This document shows positions 11,406 through 22,839 of a stretch of 64,000 nucleotides of DNA, piece after piece. Under the pieces are notes generated by a model. That model ran no database searches. It saw only the letters and a list, made by a program, of their open reading frames with translations, and had not been told where the DNA came from. The stretch's first letter is position 1; each line of letters begins with the position of its first letter. Source of the DNA: Sinonovacula constricta (taxonomy: Eukaryota > Mollusca > Bivalvia > Cardiida > Solecurtidae); NCBI GenBank assembly GCA_007844125.1, contig CM017567.1, forward strand, positions 48,319,235 to 48,383,234, in the 5' to 3' direction. Both the position numbers and the translations under genes were made by a program.

Positions 11406-11622
11406 CATACATGTGAACTCTCACGCTTTTAGAGGGAGACTTTCTCTTTCAAGGTTCAAAGTTACTGGAAATTAATTTTACACATTTTCAGATCTCCCTA
11501 CTTGAAAACAGGTAATTTTCTTCTTGTTTTATATGAAAATAACAAGTCTTCCACTTTGCAAATGAAAATCTACCACCTTGGCCTCAGAAAAAGTTCACAT
11601 CAAAAAAAGTTCACATGTATAC
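11406..11622. mobile_element. MITE family F (CATACATGTGAACTCT ends), copy 1
   Basis: The ends catacatgtgaactct and agttcacatgtat are inverted repeats. The interior (gggagactttctctttcaag, attttacacattttcagatc, atatgaaaataacaagtctt) is shared with 51917-52125. An extra 'aaaagttcacat' precedes the right end. Confidence 0.7.
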
Positions 11623-12676
11623 CAATGGATCAGAGGTCCTCTTATGCTTTTTGTAATCTTATAATATAACATGAGGCTGTTAGCAGGTAACTAAGAATTG
11701 GTATCCATTATTATTAAATGTAGCAGTGTAGCAGATTAAGTGCAAATATTATTGCAAAATTAGGACATTTCTCCATATGGTATGACATAATAAAAAAAAA
11801 CAGTGATAAAATCTGAGGATTCCAACTAAAAGGACATCACTTTTTGGACTGCCTAGAATAAACAAGGAAGACAATTTTCATATATAACATTTCTATGAGC
11901 TTTTTTCATAGACATGTGCAAATATTTATGCAAAGTTAAAAAATCCACAATTTGTTATGACACCATAACAACATCAGAAAATGAGCGATGCAAACCTAGG
12001 ATTTCAACTTTTTTTATAGGTCATAAATAACCAAGTTCCTAACCAGCATAGGCCAGCAAATCATGTATGGATCAACTGACTTTACTTGATGTTAGAAAAC
12101 CAAATTATTCGGATGCCTGGCGTCATAGCTCAGAATTGGCAAGAACCAATTTAGATCGAAATCTTTTGCATTGTTTCATGAAACTCAGTACCCTAATTCA
12201 TACCTTATTCAAGCTGCATAAGGATAAGATCCAGATGAAAACACACTGTTTCAGCCTAAATCTTATCTTTCCTAGTATACATCTACAAGGCCAAGGCAGA
12301 TAGTGCAGATGTAGGTTTGTCTTGTTCTATTTAAAGAAGTAAGATCAGGATCAGCATCAGCAATTTTCTTGTTGAAGTGTATGGCAGAATGTTAAGGAAG
12401 ATAAAAAATGGCATAAAAGGATGTTAATTGGTCAACAATAAATATGCATATAGTTGTCAGCAAATCACATTAAATAAAATAAAATGTACCAGTAGTATAG
12501 CAGCCTACAGGTTAACCATAATGAACAAATGTAGCCCTGACTGGGTTCAAGTCCTGGGTTAGAGATTATAAAAAAACTTTCAGATTGAACCTGAGACAGC
12601 TATCAAGCATCTTAATGGTCAGATTTTACATTTTATTTGAATCCAGCCAATCAGATGACAGAGTATCATCCCCGAC
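11623..12676. other. Non-coding, nothing recognised
   Basis: The frame 12067-12303 has no known domain. 'cagccaatcagatgacagag' near 12643 is a CCAAT-style motif shared with 15920 and 41740, probably from an old repeat. Confidence 0.4.
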
Positions 12677-13155
12677 TTGAAGGTGGTATCTGACAGTGTG
12701 CCTATATCAAATGCATATAACAATATTGAACCACTGCTTTGGGGAAATTGAGCATATTTTTATATAAATTTATACTTAAGTTTTAATTAGGATGATTTTT
12801 AACCCTAACAGAGTTGTTAGACAAAGATTATGTGTATTTCTTTCCAACAAAACAAACTCGACAATAGTCTCTGCTAAAAATATATATCAACGGATTTTTG
12901 CGGATTACCATGATGACTATATAACAGGATCTGGAAAGTAAGTGGTCACTGGGTGTTTATAAATAACTATCTCTGCAGCATGGCTCAGATAGGAAATACC
13001 TTTTTGCAATGATGAGTGGTGATTTATGCTTGACTGTTCACACAGATCTAGGACATCAATGAACATCATTTTGCAGGACCTTTTCAGATAACAATGATTT
13101 ATTTGGTTATTTGAGAAAAGAGATTTTGGTCCAAAGTGTCGGATACAACCTTTAA
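12677..13155 (+). mobile_element. TTAA-flanked MITE (family D), copy 2
   Basis: Left end ttgaaggtggtatctgacag, right end gtgtcggatacaacctttaa. The interior matches copies at 18845 and 16562 ('attgaaccactgctttgggg', 'gcatggctcagataggaaat'). Confidence 0.8.
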
Positions 13156-13223
13156 ATGCCTTTTTTTTTATAACCTCCAACCCTAGACAGGGTGACAACA
13201 ATAATGTGAGAATGTCTTGCTGT

Positions 13224-13330
13224 TGACCTGCGGGGAACTTGTGGTTCTAACCAGACATTTGTCTTGGGTCTGCCTCCATCAATATAAACTGGATGTTGCC
13301 AATATGATTTGAAAGATATCTGTTTGATGT
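13224..13330 (+). mobile_element. SINE family A fragment
   Basis: 'gttgacctgcggggaacttg tggttctaaccagacatttg' and 'gtctgcctccatcaatat' match the family body; head and tail are lost. Confidence 0.6.
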
Positions 13331-13499
13331 ATTCAAAAATTGAATTGAATTAATCATACATGTCATATCTGATTAGATATTAATCTAGCCATTGTTAACG
13401 AAGATAATCATATATTAAGGTACAAAGGCTGTTGGGGTCAGTTCAATGTAATAGAAAACTGATATAATTAGTGATAGAAAAATTGATTTATAAAGTGAA

Positions 13500-14175
13500 C
13501 CATTTCCTAGACTTTGGAACTTGATATTGACATGTATGAGTGTTTGACCCGTATTCATTATGGTTATTTGATATGGTATCACTAATGAAAAGGTCAAGGT
13601 CACAGTGAGTTTAAACATTTTTGTTTCCAACTTAGGCCTGTATTCACCAACTATTTTTAATCCATGACTTAAGTCCAAGTCACAATTGTCATACCAACAA
13701 AAATAAGCTTATTTATGATGTTTCATTGTCATTTTAAGCAGAAAGTAGCAAAGTTAAAGTGTCATGCAAATATGCAGACATGTAGCTTAATATATAATGC
13801 AGATATTGTAGACTGCAATCCATGACTGAGCAATTCTTATTTAAGAATGGTTGGTGAATACAGGCCCCATATCCAGAAAATGCATGAGCTTACAATCCTC
13901 AAGCTTGGTAGGGACAATGATCAAGATAAGTAGATGACCTTAATTGGTTTTTGCGGGGTCATTGGTGCAAAGGTCACAGGGAGCTAGAACATATTTTTTG
14001 TTTTGGATTGATATACAGAAAATGCATAAGCCCTCACTCCTCAAACTTAGAATGCCCATTGGTCCATATAAGAAGATGACCCCTAGAGCCAGTCAGTGGT
14101 GCAAAGGTCAAAGTCACAGCCACCTTGTCTATGTTTTTTTTTATTCTGATTGATATCTAGAGAATACAATCCCCA
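13500..14175 (+). repeat. ~140-bp degenerate tandem repeat with 'aaggtcaaggtcaca' motif
   Basis: Three or four units contain 'aaaggtcaaggtcacagtga' (13590), 'gcaaaggtcacagggagcta' (13968) and 'gcaaaggtcaaagtcacagc' (14100). Each is followed by an 'attgatat..agaaaatgcat' block and 'ctcaaacttgg'. This style is widespread in bivalve genomes. A MITE (13635-13866) splits the first unit. Confidence 0.6.
13635..13866. mobile_element. MITE with GGCCTGTATTCACCAAC inverted ends
   Basis: Left end ggcctgtattcaccaactat, right end aatggttggtgaatacaggcc. It is about 232 bp with no frame and is nested in the tandem repeat at 13500-14175. Confidence 0.78.
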
Positions 14176-14732
14176 AACTTGGTCACAGCAAGTACAAGAC
14201 CCCAATTAATTCATGATATATACATTTATTCCTGCTGTCTACAATATATTTGCAAGGGATAATTACCTTCCGCAACTCTAACCTTGTTTACTTACAGCAT
14301 TTGCCAAAAACAATCTAGAATACTCTTAAAATGCAAAGTATACTAATTCAATGAATTTGCTTGTTGTCCTTATATCATCCCAGGGGTCTTATTTACTTAC
14401 TTAATTATTCATCCCTGAAGCTTCTTCTAGTGTGACTTCTGTATACCATACATAGCATCTATTGATTTCTGACATTCTAACTGATATGTCACACTTAGGT
14501 ATGTGAGCAGACTCTAAAGGCATTCCCATGATTTGAATCCATCTTTCTCCATTTACCCCTAATTATTTCTTGTATTGTATGTATCATCACATTAACAAAA
14601 TTCAACGTTCTCTAAAATTTGATGTTGTTGCATATTTAATCACTTAGGCACTTATTTGCGAGTTTTAAGATGTTTCCAGTTTAGTAGTTAGAATTAAATG
14701 TTATTACTAAAGTAGTTTATTTTTTTTTATTA
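14176..14732. other. Non-coding; pairs with 15350-15530 as a diverged duplication
   Basis: 'ggggtcttatttacttactt aattattcatccctga' and 'catctattgatttctgacat tct...tgatatgtcac' (14392-14490) recur at 15350-15460, so about 150 bp is duplicated. Confidence 0.5.
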
Positions 14733-14926
14733 GTTTTGTTTGTTTTTGAAATACATTGTAGCAACCATTTATGATCCTTTTAGCAACCGGTGCATTGCAA
14801 TTTAGCTTGAAAACATTCTAACATTAAGTCCTTTGCCCCAAACGGGACTCGAACCCATGCGATGAGAGGCTAAGCAGTCAGAAGAGACACAAATCAGCGA
14901 CTATCACTACGCCATGGGCGCCCCCT
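14733..14926 (-). mobile_element. SINE family A, internally deleted
   Basis: On the - strand: head GGGGGCGCCCATGGCGTAGT, B box GGGTTCGAGTCCCG and the tail region AAATGTATTTCAAAAACAAA (approximate). The central core is replaced by a short unrelated stretch. Confidence 0.75.
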
Positions 14927-15589
14927 GTTTATGACTAGAGTTATACTGAATTTTGACTCAAGCAGGCATCATTCTCTCACTTAACCTCTGATAAACTTTA
15001 TTGCTTTTCGAAGTAAAACATCTGGCCCTACTTGCAGAAACATTTTTCAGTTGAGATTTTACTTAAGTTAAATTTCAACTTCAATACATCTTTCACCCTC
15101 ATAACACTGAATTACTTTTTAGTGTACACCATTATCTTGTCATGGTGCAGGCATCTTTATATTGCAATAAGATGTCAATTATACTATAAGTAAATACTAA
15201 GCAACTACCATTTGAGCTTGAGCAATGTCTCAGCTAAGAAAAGATGCTGCTAGTCTGGTCTGGTGTGTTTAGTGCTAATAAAAACAGTGAGGTATATATA
15301 TATCTCCCTATCAGCATGAGATAGGATTGTTGTCCTTGTATAGTCCCATGGGTCCTATTTCCTTCCTTCATTATTCATTCCCTAATGACGCTTTTAGTCT
15401 GATTCCGATACACTGAATTTAGCATCTATTGATTTCTTGCATTCTTACTGATATGTCACCCTGGCGTAGATATGTGAGTTGATTCTGTCAACATTCCCAT
15501 GATTATAATCCATCTTCCTTTAAATATTATTAATGGTGTATATGATAGGTTATGTACATAATTATATATGTTCAAAGTTATCCTTTGAG
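14927..15589. other. Non-coding, second half of a short duplication
   Basis: 15340-15520 repeats 14385-14550 in diverged form; nothing else is recognised. Confidence 0.45.
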
Positions 15590-15708
15590 GTTCACCAGTG
15601 GTTTTACCCAGACATTTGTTTGGGGTCTACCTCCACCAAAATAGCTGGACATCACTATAATGACCATAATTGGTTGCTGCGATGTATTTCAAAAATAAAA
15701 ACAAAACA
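15590..15708 (+). mobile_element. SINE family A, 3' part
   Basis: 'cagtggttttacccagacat', 'ggggtctacctccaccaaaa tagctggaca' and 'tgcgatgtatttcaaaaata aaaacaaaac'. Confidence 0.78.
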
Positions 15709-16561
15709 TTATCCCTTGAGGTAAATAAAACTTTTTAAAAAAAGAGAAAAAATGCCAGGCATGTTTAAATGTCAGGTTTGTTTCCTAATATAAAATGCCT
15801 TTTATTAAAGTGTGGGCTACTATTGCCAATGGTCTGACTCAAATGAAGTTTGTAAAATTGTGGCAGATGTCAGTTGCCTTTTGTTTGGATTCTTATGATT
15901 GCTCAAATTTTAGATTTACATCTAACCAATCAAATGCTTTGAGCATAGAGTAAGTTTTTTCTGGTACCAAGGGTGTACAATTTTGAGTGGAAGTTTGAGA
16001 CAATGCTCAAGCATCTGATTGACTGGATTTACAGGAAGTTTGAAATCTGACCAATCAGATCACAAAGAAAAGTAAAACTCCTAGTTTTCTAACCTTGGAT
16101 CCAGGTTTGGTATCATATGAACTTTTGCCATGTGATGTGCCATAAAGCCATGATAAAATATAACTTCTGGCCGTGATAATCATTTTTAGTCTCCAAGATA
16201 ATTATGGCCAGTCCTCCCTTTACATATCCTGTATCATCAGGGCCAGATATGGTCTGTCTCTTACCCTTGGATGATGCAATCTTCAGACAACTGTTGACAT
16301 TTACTAGATTTCTGATTGATTTATTAGTCGCTCCAAGAATATTGCAGTCTCTAAATAACACTAGAGCACGTATCACATGCAATGATGTATTCCCCAGAGG
16401 AAAAATTTTCATACTAGCCAAATCTCATTCACGTCAGTTAATGTGCTTTCCTCATGGCAAGGAATATAAACTATTAGCTTACTGTTTTGGTGCCATGCAG
16501 ATTAATTCTTATAATTTTCCTGTTCTCATTGTAGAAGATACTCCAAATTTCTTAGCATTCA
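15709..16561. other. Non-coding; unrecognised open frames
   Basis: 15885-16065 holds two inverted 'ccaatcaaat/atctgattga'-type motifs. Overlapping open frames exist on both strands (16113-16421 -, 16204-16596 +), but neither shows a domain I know, and the + frame runs into a MITE. Confidence 0.35.
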
Positions 16562-17054
16562 TTAAAGGTGGTATCCGACAGTTTGCATATATCTAGTACA
16601 TGTAACAATATCTGACCGCTGTTTGGGGTATTTATGCATCATTTCTGTAGAAAAAATAATTTCTATCTTTAGTCTAAGCTTTGGCGATGTTCACCACTAT
16701 CTCAATTTTAGGGCTGTAAAACTCATTTATCAACATGTAAATGTTCATTTTTTTCAAATCTATAAATAAACCCAACTGGGATTCCTGCTAAAATAGACAT
16801 CAACATCACAGCGGATGAAGTTGATGAGCGAAAACATAAGTGGTCACATGGTTTTCTTAGTTTAAAAATAGCTAACTTTGCTCAGATAGGAAATACATGT
16901 TTGAAATGATGATTGTGATGTTATGGTTCAGTTTGTGAGACATGTGTTAAGACATCAATAAACAGCATTTTATGAGATCTGTTCGGGTAACAATGATTTA
17001 TTATAATGTTTACTGAAAATATTTTTGGTCTAAACTGTCGGATACCACCTTTAA
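16562..17054 (+). mobile_element. TTAA-flanked MITE (family D), best-preserved ends
   Basis: It starts TTAA then AGGTGGTATCCGACAGTTTG and ends with its exact complement (aaactgtcggataccacct) then TTAA. The interior has the family block 'cacatggttttcttagttta'. The TTAA on both sides is the presumed duplicated target, as for piggyBac-type elements. Confidence 0.88.
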
Positions 17055-17144
17055 ACTATTAATATCAGTATTATCCATTTACGGTAGTTTTATAATGATG
17101 ACTTGTGCTAAATGGTATGTAAAGAAAAAATGTAAATTTTTTTT

Positions 17145-17296
17145 TTTCATTATGTTTCTGATTGTGTTTTTCTTGCATCTTGCAGTTTGGATGTTCATTT
17201 CATTATGTTCCTGATTGTGTTTTTCTTGCATCTTGCAGTTTGGATGTTTATTTCATTATGTTCCTGATTGTGTTTTTCTTGCATCTTGCAGTTTGG
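17145..17296 (+). repeat. 53-bp tandem repeat, about 3 copies, ending in splice-acceptor-like tcttgcag
   Basis: The unit includes 'tttcattatgttcctgattg tgtttttcttgcatcttgcag'. The three copies are almost identical, so the array is recent. Confidence 0.88.
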
Positions 17297-17854
17297 ACAT
17301 TTTATAGTGCTCTTCTGGTAATAGATGGTGTAGACTTGTCACTTAGATCTCTCTCACAGCCTGAACTCAAGTATTAACCGCTATTGCCACTGTAAGTCAT
17401 TAGGAAGCTCCATAAACACATCATTTAATGAAAATAGAGGGGCATTTTTATGGCATGCTCTTGCCATTCTTTGCAATGAGGATGAACAGCTAAACTAAAC
17501 ATGTGTTAACAAAACAACAACGGTGTTATTTGTTTATTTTTACACATGACTCTAGAGTAACATTGTAAAACACCACAACATATTGGACTGATAAAGATGG
17601 CATTTCTTACATTTAGAAGTTAAGTTACGTTTCTTACACATCAAGCTAATTTGCAGTAAATCTGAGCAAACCTCAGGATATGGGCATACATGAACCATTG
17701 ACAGGGCAGTGAAGTGGCTAAAAGCACAGTAGGCAGAAAATGTGCTCTATGTAAGGAAAGCCTGGGATACAGGGGGGTTGTTTCATTAAAAATCTGTGAC
17801 TGTAAATTTATATATTCAGTCCTACGACAGGTAAGCATGCTATTTTGGTAAGTT
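17297..17854. other. Non-coding, nothing recognised
   Basis: Unique AT-rich sequence. Confidence 0.4.
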
Positions 17855-18165
17855 AACTCCAGTTCTAGTACATTAATTGAAACACATTAAAGATAATTTA
17901 TTAAAACACAAAGATAATTTAGTAGTCTCTAGTACCTTTAGTGAAACACAGTATAGATAATTAAGTAGTCTCTAGTACTTCTAATGAAACACATAAAAGA
18001 TAATTAAGTAGTCTCTAGTACTTTTAGTGAAACACAGTTAAGATAGTTAAGTAGTCTAGTACTTTTAGTGAAACACAGTAATGGTCATTTATTGAAACAC
18101 AAAGATAATTTAGTAGTCTCTAGTATGTTTATTGAAACACAGTAAAGATAATTTAGTAGTATCGG
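17855..18165 (+). repeat. ~50-bp tandem repeat, about 6 copies
   Basis: The recurring block is 'gtagtctctagtacttttag tgaaacacagtaaagataat t(a/t)a' with small indels. Confidence 0.85.
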
Positions 18166-18844
18166 GACCATTGACAATTCCTGGTACTCTTGATGAGGCA
18201 GCGTCCAGGTTGCCAAGTAGCAAAGTCCTAAAAATGGTAGCATTACAGCTCCCGATCTTATACATAGCTTAGAAGGTAGCGGCATGGCTTGAAGACTCAG
18301 TGTCATCTTAGCCTGATAATGACTTATGTATGTATGTTATTTTTTTATTTGTTTATAGATAAGTCGAAAGCTTTTAAAAAATTAACCTTATCTCCTCTTT
18401 AGATGAATTAAAGATTGGTGGTTGGATTAAACCCACCTCCATGCCCCCAATCTCCCAACAACAACACAAAACACATAAAAACAAAAAAACTACAACATTA
18501 ACACAAAACACTGATTTAAGACTCCAGCATTATAATAATGTTTGCTTCTTTGTCAGTATTTATAGCATTCCGAACTATTATTTCATTCTATTTTACCATC
18601 TTACATCGGTGATAGAACATTAAGAGAACATAATTACATACATTAACTTCCCTTCCTGCAGAAAACATAGCTCTCTGAAAGACCATTAATTATGGCTTCT
18701 TCTGCTAGCAGAATTTATAGCATTAAATTAAATTACTTTTTAGACTTTTTTATGCATTGATAGCTGTATATGTTTAAGAGTTTTTATGATGGTGTGGTAG
18801 TAGGATGTGAAAGACATTACGACTGGTTTAGTTTAATGTCTGCC
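18166..18844. other. Non-coding; one GC-richer patch
   Basis: 18165-18310 is less AT-rich and open on the - strand, but without recognisable protein similarity or clear splice sites. Confidence 0.35.
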
Positions 18845-19343
18845 TTAAAAGTGGTATCCAATAGTTTGCCTATATCTAATTCATATAACTATATCGAACC
18901 ACTGCTTTGGGGATTTGGGGATTAATTTTTGTATAAACGATTACTTTAGTCGTAATAAATACGATTTTGAACTCTAACTGAATTGTTCGACAGAACAAAT
19001 CATGAAAAAAAACCACCCTGAATGAGTATTCTTTCCAATTGTATAAAAAGCCCGATAGTGGTCTCTGCTGAAAATAGATATCGATGTTGGAGCGGATTAC
19101 CTGGATGACTATATAGCATGAGCTCAAAAGTAAGTTGTTTAAAGTTTAAAAACAGCTATCTCTGCACAGTGGCTTGGATAGGCAATACCTGTTTGCAATG
19201 ACAAGTGACGATGTTTGCTTGACTGTTCACACAACTCTAGGACATCAATGAATACATTTTGAAGGACCTTTTCATGTAAAAATGATTTATTTGGTTATTT
19301 AAGGAACTAAATTTTGGTCCAAATTGTCGGATACCACCATTAA
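18845..19343 (+). mobile_element. TTAA-flanked MITE (family D), copy 4
   Basis: Left ttaaaagtggtatccaatag, right attgtcggataccaccatta. The interior matches copy 2. Confidence 0.82.
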
Positions 19344-19486
19344 ACAAGAATCAACCCGACCTAGGTAAAAAGAGTATATTGTAATCAGACTGCCCCAAAG
19401 AGTGTTGTTCCAGACCTACCAGCTATATAACTATCCTGGTCTGTCAACAGTTCATGTATATTGCATGTAGTGGGCAAGGTTAGGGC

Positions 19487-19960
19487 TTTAAAGGTGGAAT
19501 ACGACAGTTTGTCTTCATCAATTACACGTAAATTGGATTGAGGGAATTTGGCCTCATTTCAGCTAAAAGTCAAACCTAAGTCTAACATAAGATGATTTTG
19601 AACAGTCTAAATTGTAAGATAGTCGTCATATAATTCACTCTACATGCCCATTCTTTCTTTAACTATAAATAACCACATTTGTGATTTCTGCTAAAAATAG
19701 ACATCAACATCGGATTACCCGAATAATTATAAAAAGTTACAGGTCACATGGTTTTCTTAGTTTAAAAAAAACTAACTATGCAGCAAGGCTTCGATAGGAA
19801 ATATCTATTTGTACAGACGAGTTATGTGTTATGCTTTACTTTTCACATAGATGTGGGATACAAATAATCGTAATTTTTCTAGATCTTTTCAAGCAGCAAT
19901 AATTTATTTTGTCCTTTGAGAGAAAAAATTCTGGCCCAAAATTTTGTATACAACCTTTAA
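19487..19960 (+). mobile_element. TTAA-flanked MITE (family D), copy 5
   Basis: Left ttaaaggtggaatacgacag tttgtcttcatc, right ttttgtatacaacctttaa. The interior is closest to copies 1 and 32617 ('aactataaataaccacattt gtgatttctgct'). Confidence 0.8.
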
Positions 19961-20137
19961 ATGATTGCCATCTTGGCATAACTGAAAGATAGGACAACTG
20001 GCTCATCAAGCAATTAAACAAATATCTTGGAATGAGGTATGGGTTATAAAACAAACATTAAGCCTGTAACAATTTCTGGTAAAATTATTTTCTTGTTGGT
20101 TATTGGTGTTTAAAGATCCTTTAGAATTGACTGTCTA

Positions 20138-20268
20138 CGATGCACTGGGGGTTCTACCCAGACATAAGTCAGGGGTCTTCCTCTAACAATAATTAGCTGA
20201 ATGTCACCAATATGATCATAATTGTGACAGTGCGATGCAACAAAAACCAAAACAGAACAAACAGAATT
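20138..20268 (+). mobile_element. SINE family A, 3' part, variant tail
   Basis: 'gggggttctacccagacata', 'ggggtcttcctctaacaata att' and 'attgtgacagtgcgatgcaa' match the variant tail group. Confidence 0.75.
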
Positions 20269-20349
20269 GATTGTGTTTTGTTAAGCATTGTTGTTAAACA
20301 ATTATTCAGAGTTTGTTTTTTAAGCAGTGGCAACTAACATTGCAGTGAC

Positions 20350-21715
20350 GGCGTTTCAGAAATTTGCATACTTGTGCATATTTCCTGGTAAGTTTTCTTC
20401 CATATGATTCAGTATGTTGCTTACAGTCTACACAATAAGTACATACCAGTAGCCGACAAGGTATCTGTAATGCAAGTCTGCTAAGTCTGTTGATTGTATA
20501 GCCATCTAGTAAGATGATAATTCTAGTTATTCGGACCCCAGCCATTGCATAGAGTAACACTTGTTACCAGTCTCCTCTCTTCATTATGTAACAACAGGAG
20601 GAGACAAAACCATGAAATACCTCTTACAGTTCACCAGCAGACGTGATCAATCTTAATTTGGAGGGAAAAATCAATCCGCAGCGAATAATAGCAACTGTCA
20701 TTGTTCAATAATAATTGTCATCCAGGTTGAAAAATGGCACTCCATGTGAAGTGGTACTCCAGCTAGCTGATCATAAGATCAACTGACAAAAATGATCGAA
20801 AACTGAAGGGTTTAGCTTGGGTTACAGGACTAGGTTTAAATAAATATCAGTTATCACCTGAAAGACAAGTAATTTTAACAGTTATGGTAACTTCCATGTC
20901 ATATGTATCCTGTGGAAGTGTTTGCTTAAGGATTTTCATTGGTTAAAAATATGGTAACGAAAGTATTGAAACTTGCATATTTGTGCATCTTTCCAGCAAT
21001 TATTTTCTTTCACTGGCTAATTTGAGTTGCATGCAGTCCATACATAATGCTTGCCAGGCCCTACATTCTTGCTTTGCTTTGCAATAATGACCACTATAGT
21101 TTGTATGTTTGTTTGTTTTTTGTGACATCTCATCAACACTGTGGTGATGAAACTGGCAACCAGACATATATCTGGGTAAAACCATCAGCATACCACATGT
21201 CTGCTGGGAGACCTCTCCCATATGAAAGTTCTTGCCCCGACTAGGTCTCAAACTGAGATGCTCAGGAGTTACAATTTGGTGACTGACCATTCCACCAAAG
21301 GTGCTCCCACATTGTTGTTTATATCGAATAGCACTTTTGAAACCAAGAACCAAATATGACTGGTAATAGTGTACCATGTCTCTTTGAGGTTCTGTGATGT
21401 GCGTCTGCTGCATCCATATCGAGACAAATGATAATTCCAGTAATTTGACCCCTGCCACGTTGTACAATAACACTTTTCATTGTAGTCTCCACTCTTCATG
21501 ATGCAACAACAGGTTGAGGCACATGCCGTGAATTACACCCAACAGTTCACCCACAGACACAATCAATCTTAATTTAGTGGGAAAAATCAATTGGTGGCAA
21601 ATAATGGCAACTGTCATTGTGCAATAATGATTGTCATCAGGGTTGAAACATTGCACTCCATGTGAAGTACTACTCTATTCGAGATGTGTGTTTGTAAGAT
21701 CAACAGATAAAAACT
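20350..21715 (+). repeat. Segmental tandem duplication, ~600-bp offset, second copy enlarged by a SINE
   Basis: 20360-20795 and 20970-21715 share, in order, 'ttgtgcatatttcc', 'gcagtctacacaataa', 'gataattctagttattcgga ccc', 'gtctcctctcttcatt', 'caacaacagg', 'caatcttaatttggagggaa aaatcaat', 'ggcaactgtcattgt' and 'cactccatgtgaagt'. The second copy contains the SINE at 21095-21311. Confidence 0.75.
21095..21311 (-). mobile_element. SINE family A, old copy nested in a segmental duplication
   Basis: On the - strand: head GGGAGCACCTTTGGTGGAAT, a diverged B box GTTTGAGACCTAG and body pieces matching 'gggagaggtctccca' and 'tacccagatatatgtctgg'. Confidence 0.62.
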
Positions 21716-22449
21716 TTTGGAAATCAGTTGCCTTGAAGAAGGGCTTTTTGATGTTTAAAACTGGGTTTGAATAAATATTTACATCAAAAATTATGAATTT
21801 ATAGCATAACTTGTCACTAAGTCGGTTCATGTTTATTGATACCATTTTGCTACATAAAGGGCAGAATGGTAAATAGAGATACAACACTGTTGAACTCAAG
21901 CTTGAGATTATTTTATAAGCTCTACTTTTAAAAGAAATTGGAACTATCTTTATGGCCCTCTCATCAGCTTCAGCTTTACCCTTCTTGTTAAGGTCCATTT
22001 CTCAGGAACTGTCAACAGAAATTTACTTCTATGTGGAAATTTTCATTTCAATAGTGCAGGAAACCTTTAAATTAATTTTAGCAGTTATTTCCATTTTTTC
22101 ACTTAGAAATTTTTGTATCAGGGATAGTTTTTGTTTGAGTTAGTGTAGCTAGCATTATATTATTCAGCACTGAGAGAAGTGGAGTGCACTGTCAGTGGAC
22201 AGCTCTTGTAAAATACTTGCCAGGGTAATTTCTTAGACATAATCTTAGAGTTTATAATATTTTGTCCTAACCGTACTATTTTTAACATTTCTTATTTGAG
22301 ATTTTTGCTCAAGTTAATTTCTTGCATCCAGAAACATTATTTTCTTACGGAGACTATATGGTTTATTTTGTTATTTTTTTACACACTATTAATCTAGGTA
22401 GGCTATGAGTTCAAGATTTTATAATGAAGTATTTGAGACATAACACAAA
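21716..22449. other. Non-coding, nothing recognised
   Basis: Short open frames on both strands without domains. Confidence 0.4.
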
Positions 22450-22707
22450 TGGGGCACCTGTGACTGAGTGCTAGAGTTGCAGACTTTAAACCTCTTCTGA
22501 CTCCTTGTCATCCTTGCCCACTTGGATGGGTTCGAGTCCCGTTCATGGCAAAGGACTAAATGTGGTAAGGTCCTCCAGCTGAGATACGATGCACCTGTAG
22601 TTCCACTTGGACATCTGTCTGGGGACTTCCTCCCCTTAAATAGCTGGAAATCCCTTAAAATGACCTTGATTGTGTTGCTGGGATATATTTATAAAAAATA
22701 AAACAAT
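22450..22707 (+). mobile_element. SINE family A, near full-length
   Basis: Head ggggcacctgtgactgagtg, B box gggttcgagtcccg, body 'ggtcctccagctgaga' and 'ctggggacttcctcccctta', tail 'gggatatatttataaaaaat aaaac'. Confidence 0.85.
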
Positions 22708-22839
22708 AAGCAATCAATAGTAGCTGTCAAAGGTTGAGCTTGAGCAAAGTTTAACTGAAATCAATGTTTCTTCAAGTGCCAATTTTGGCATGACTGATCT
22801 ACCTAACAAATCTAGCCCAGTCTCAGATATGACTATGTC

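Noticed and set aside
16113..16596. Overlapping open frames of 102 (-) and 130 (+) codons
   Set aside because: No recognisable domain. The + frame ends inside a MITE, and composition does not favour either strand.
18085..18306. - strand frame with a leader-like start (MTLSLQAMPLPSKLCIRSG)
   Set aside because: It runs into a tandem repeat, has no clear donor, and is on the wrong strand for the PTPRN first exon.
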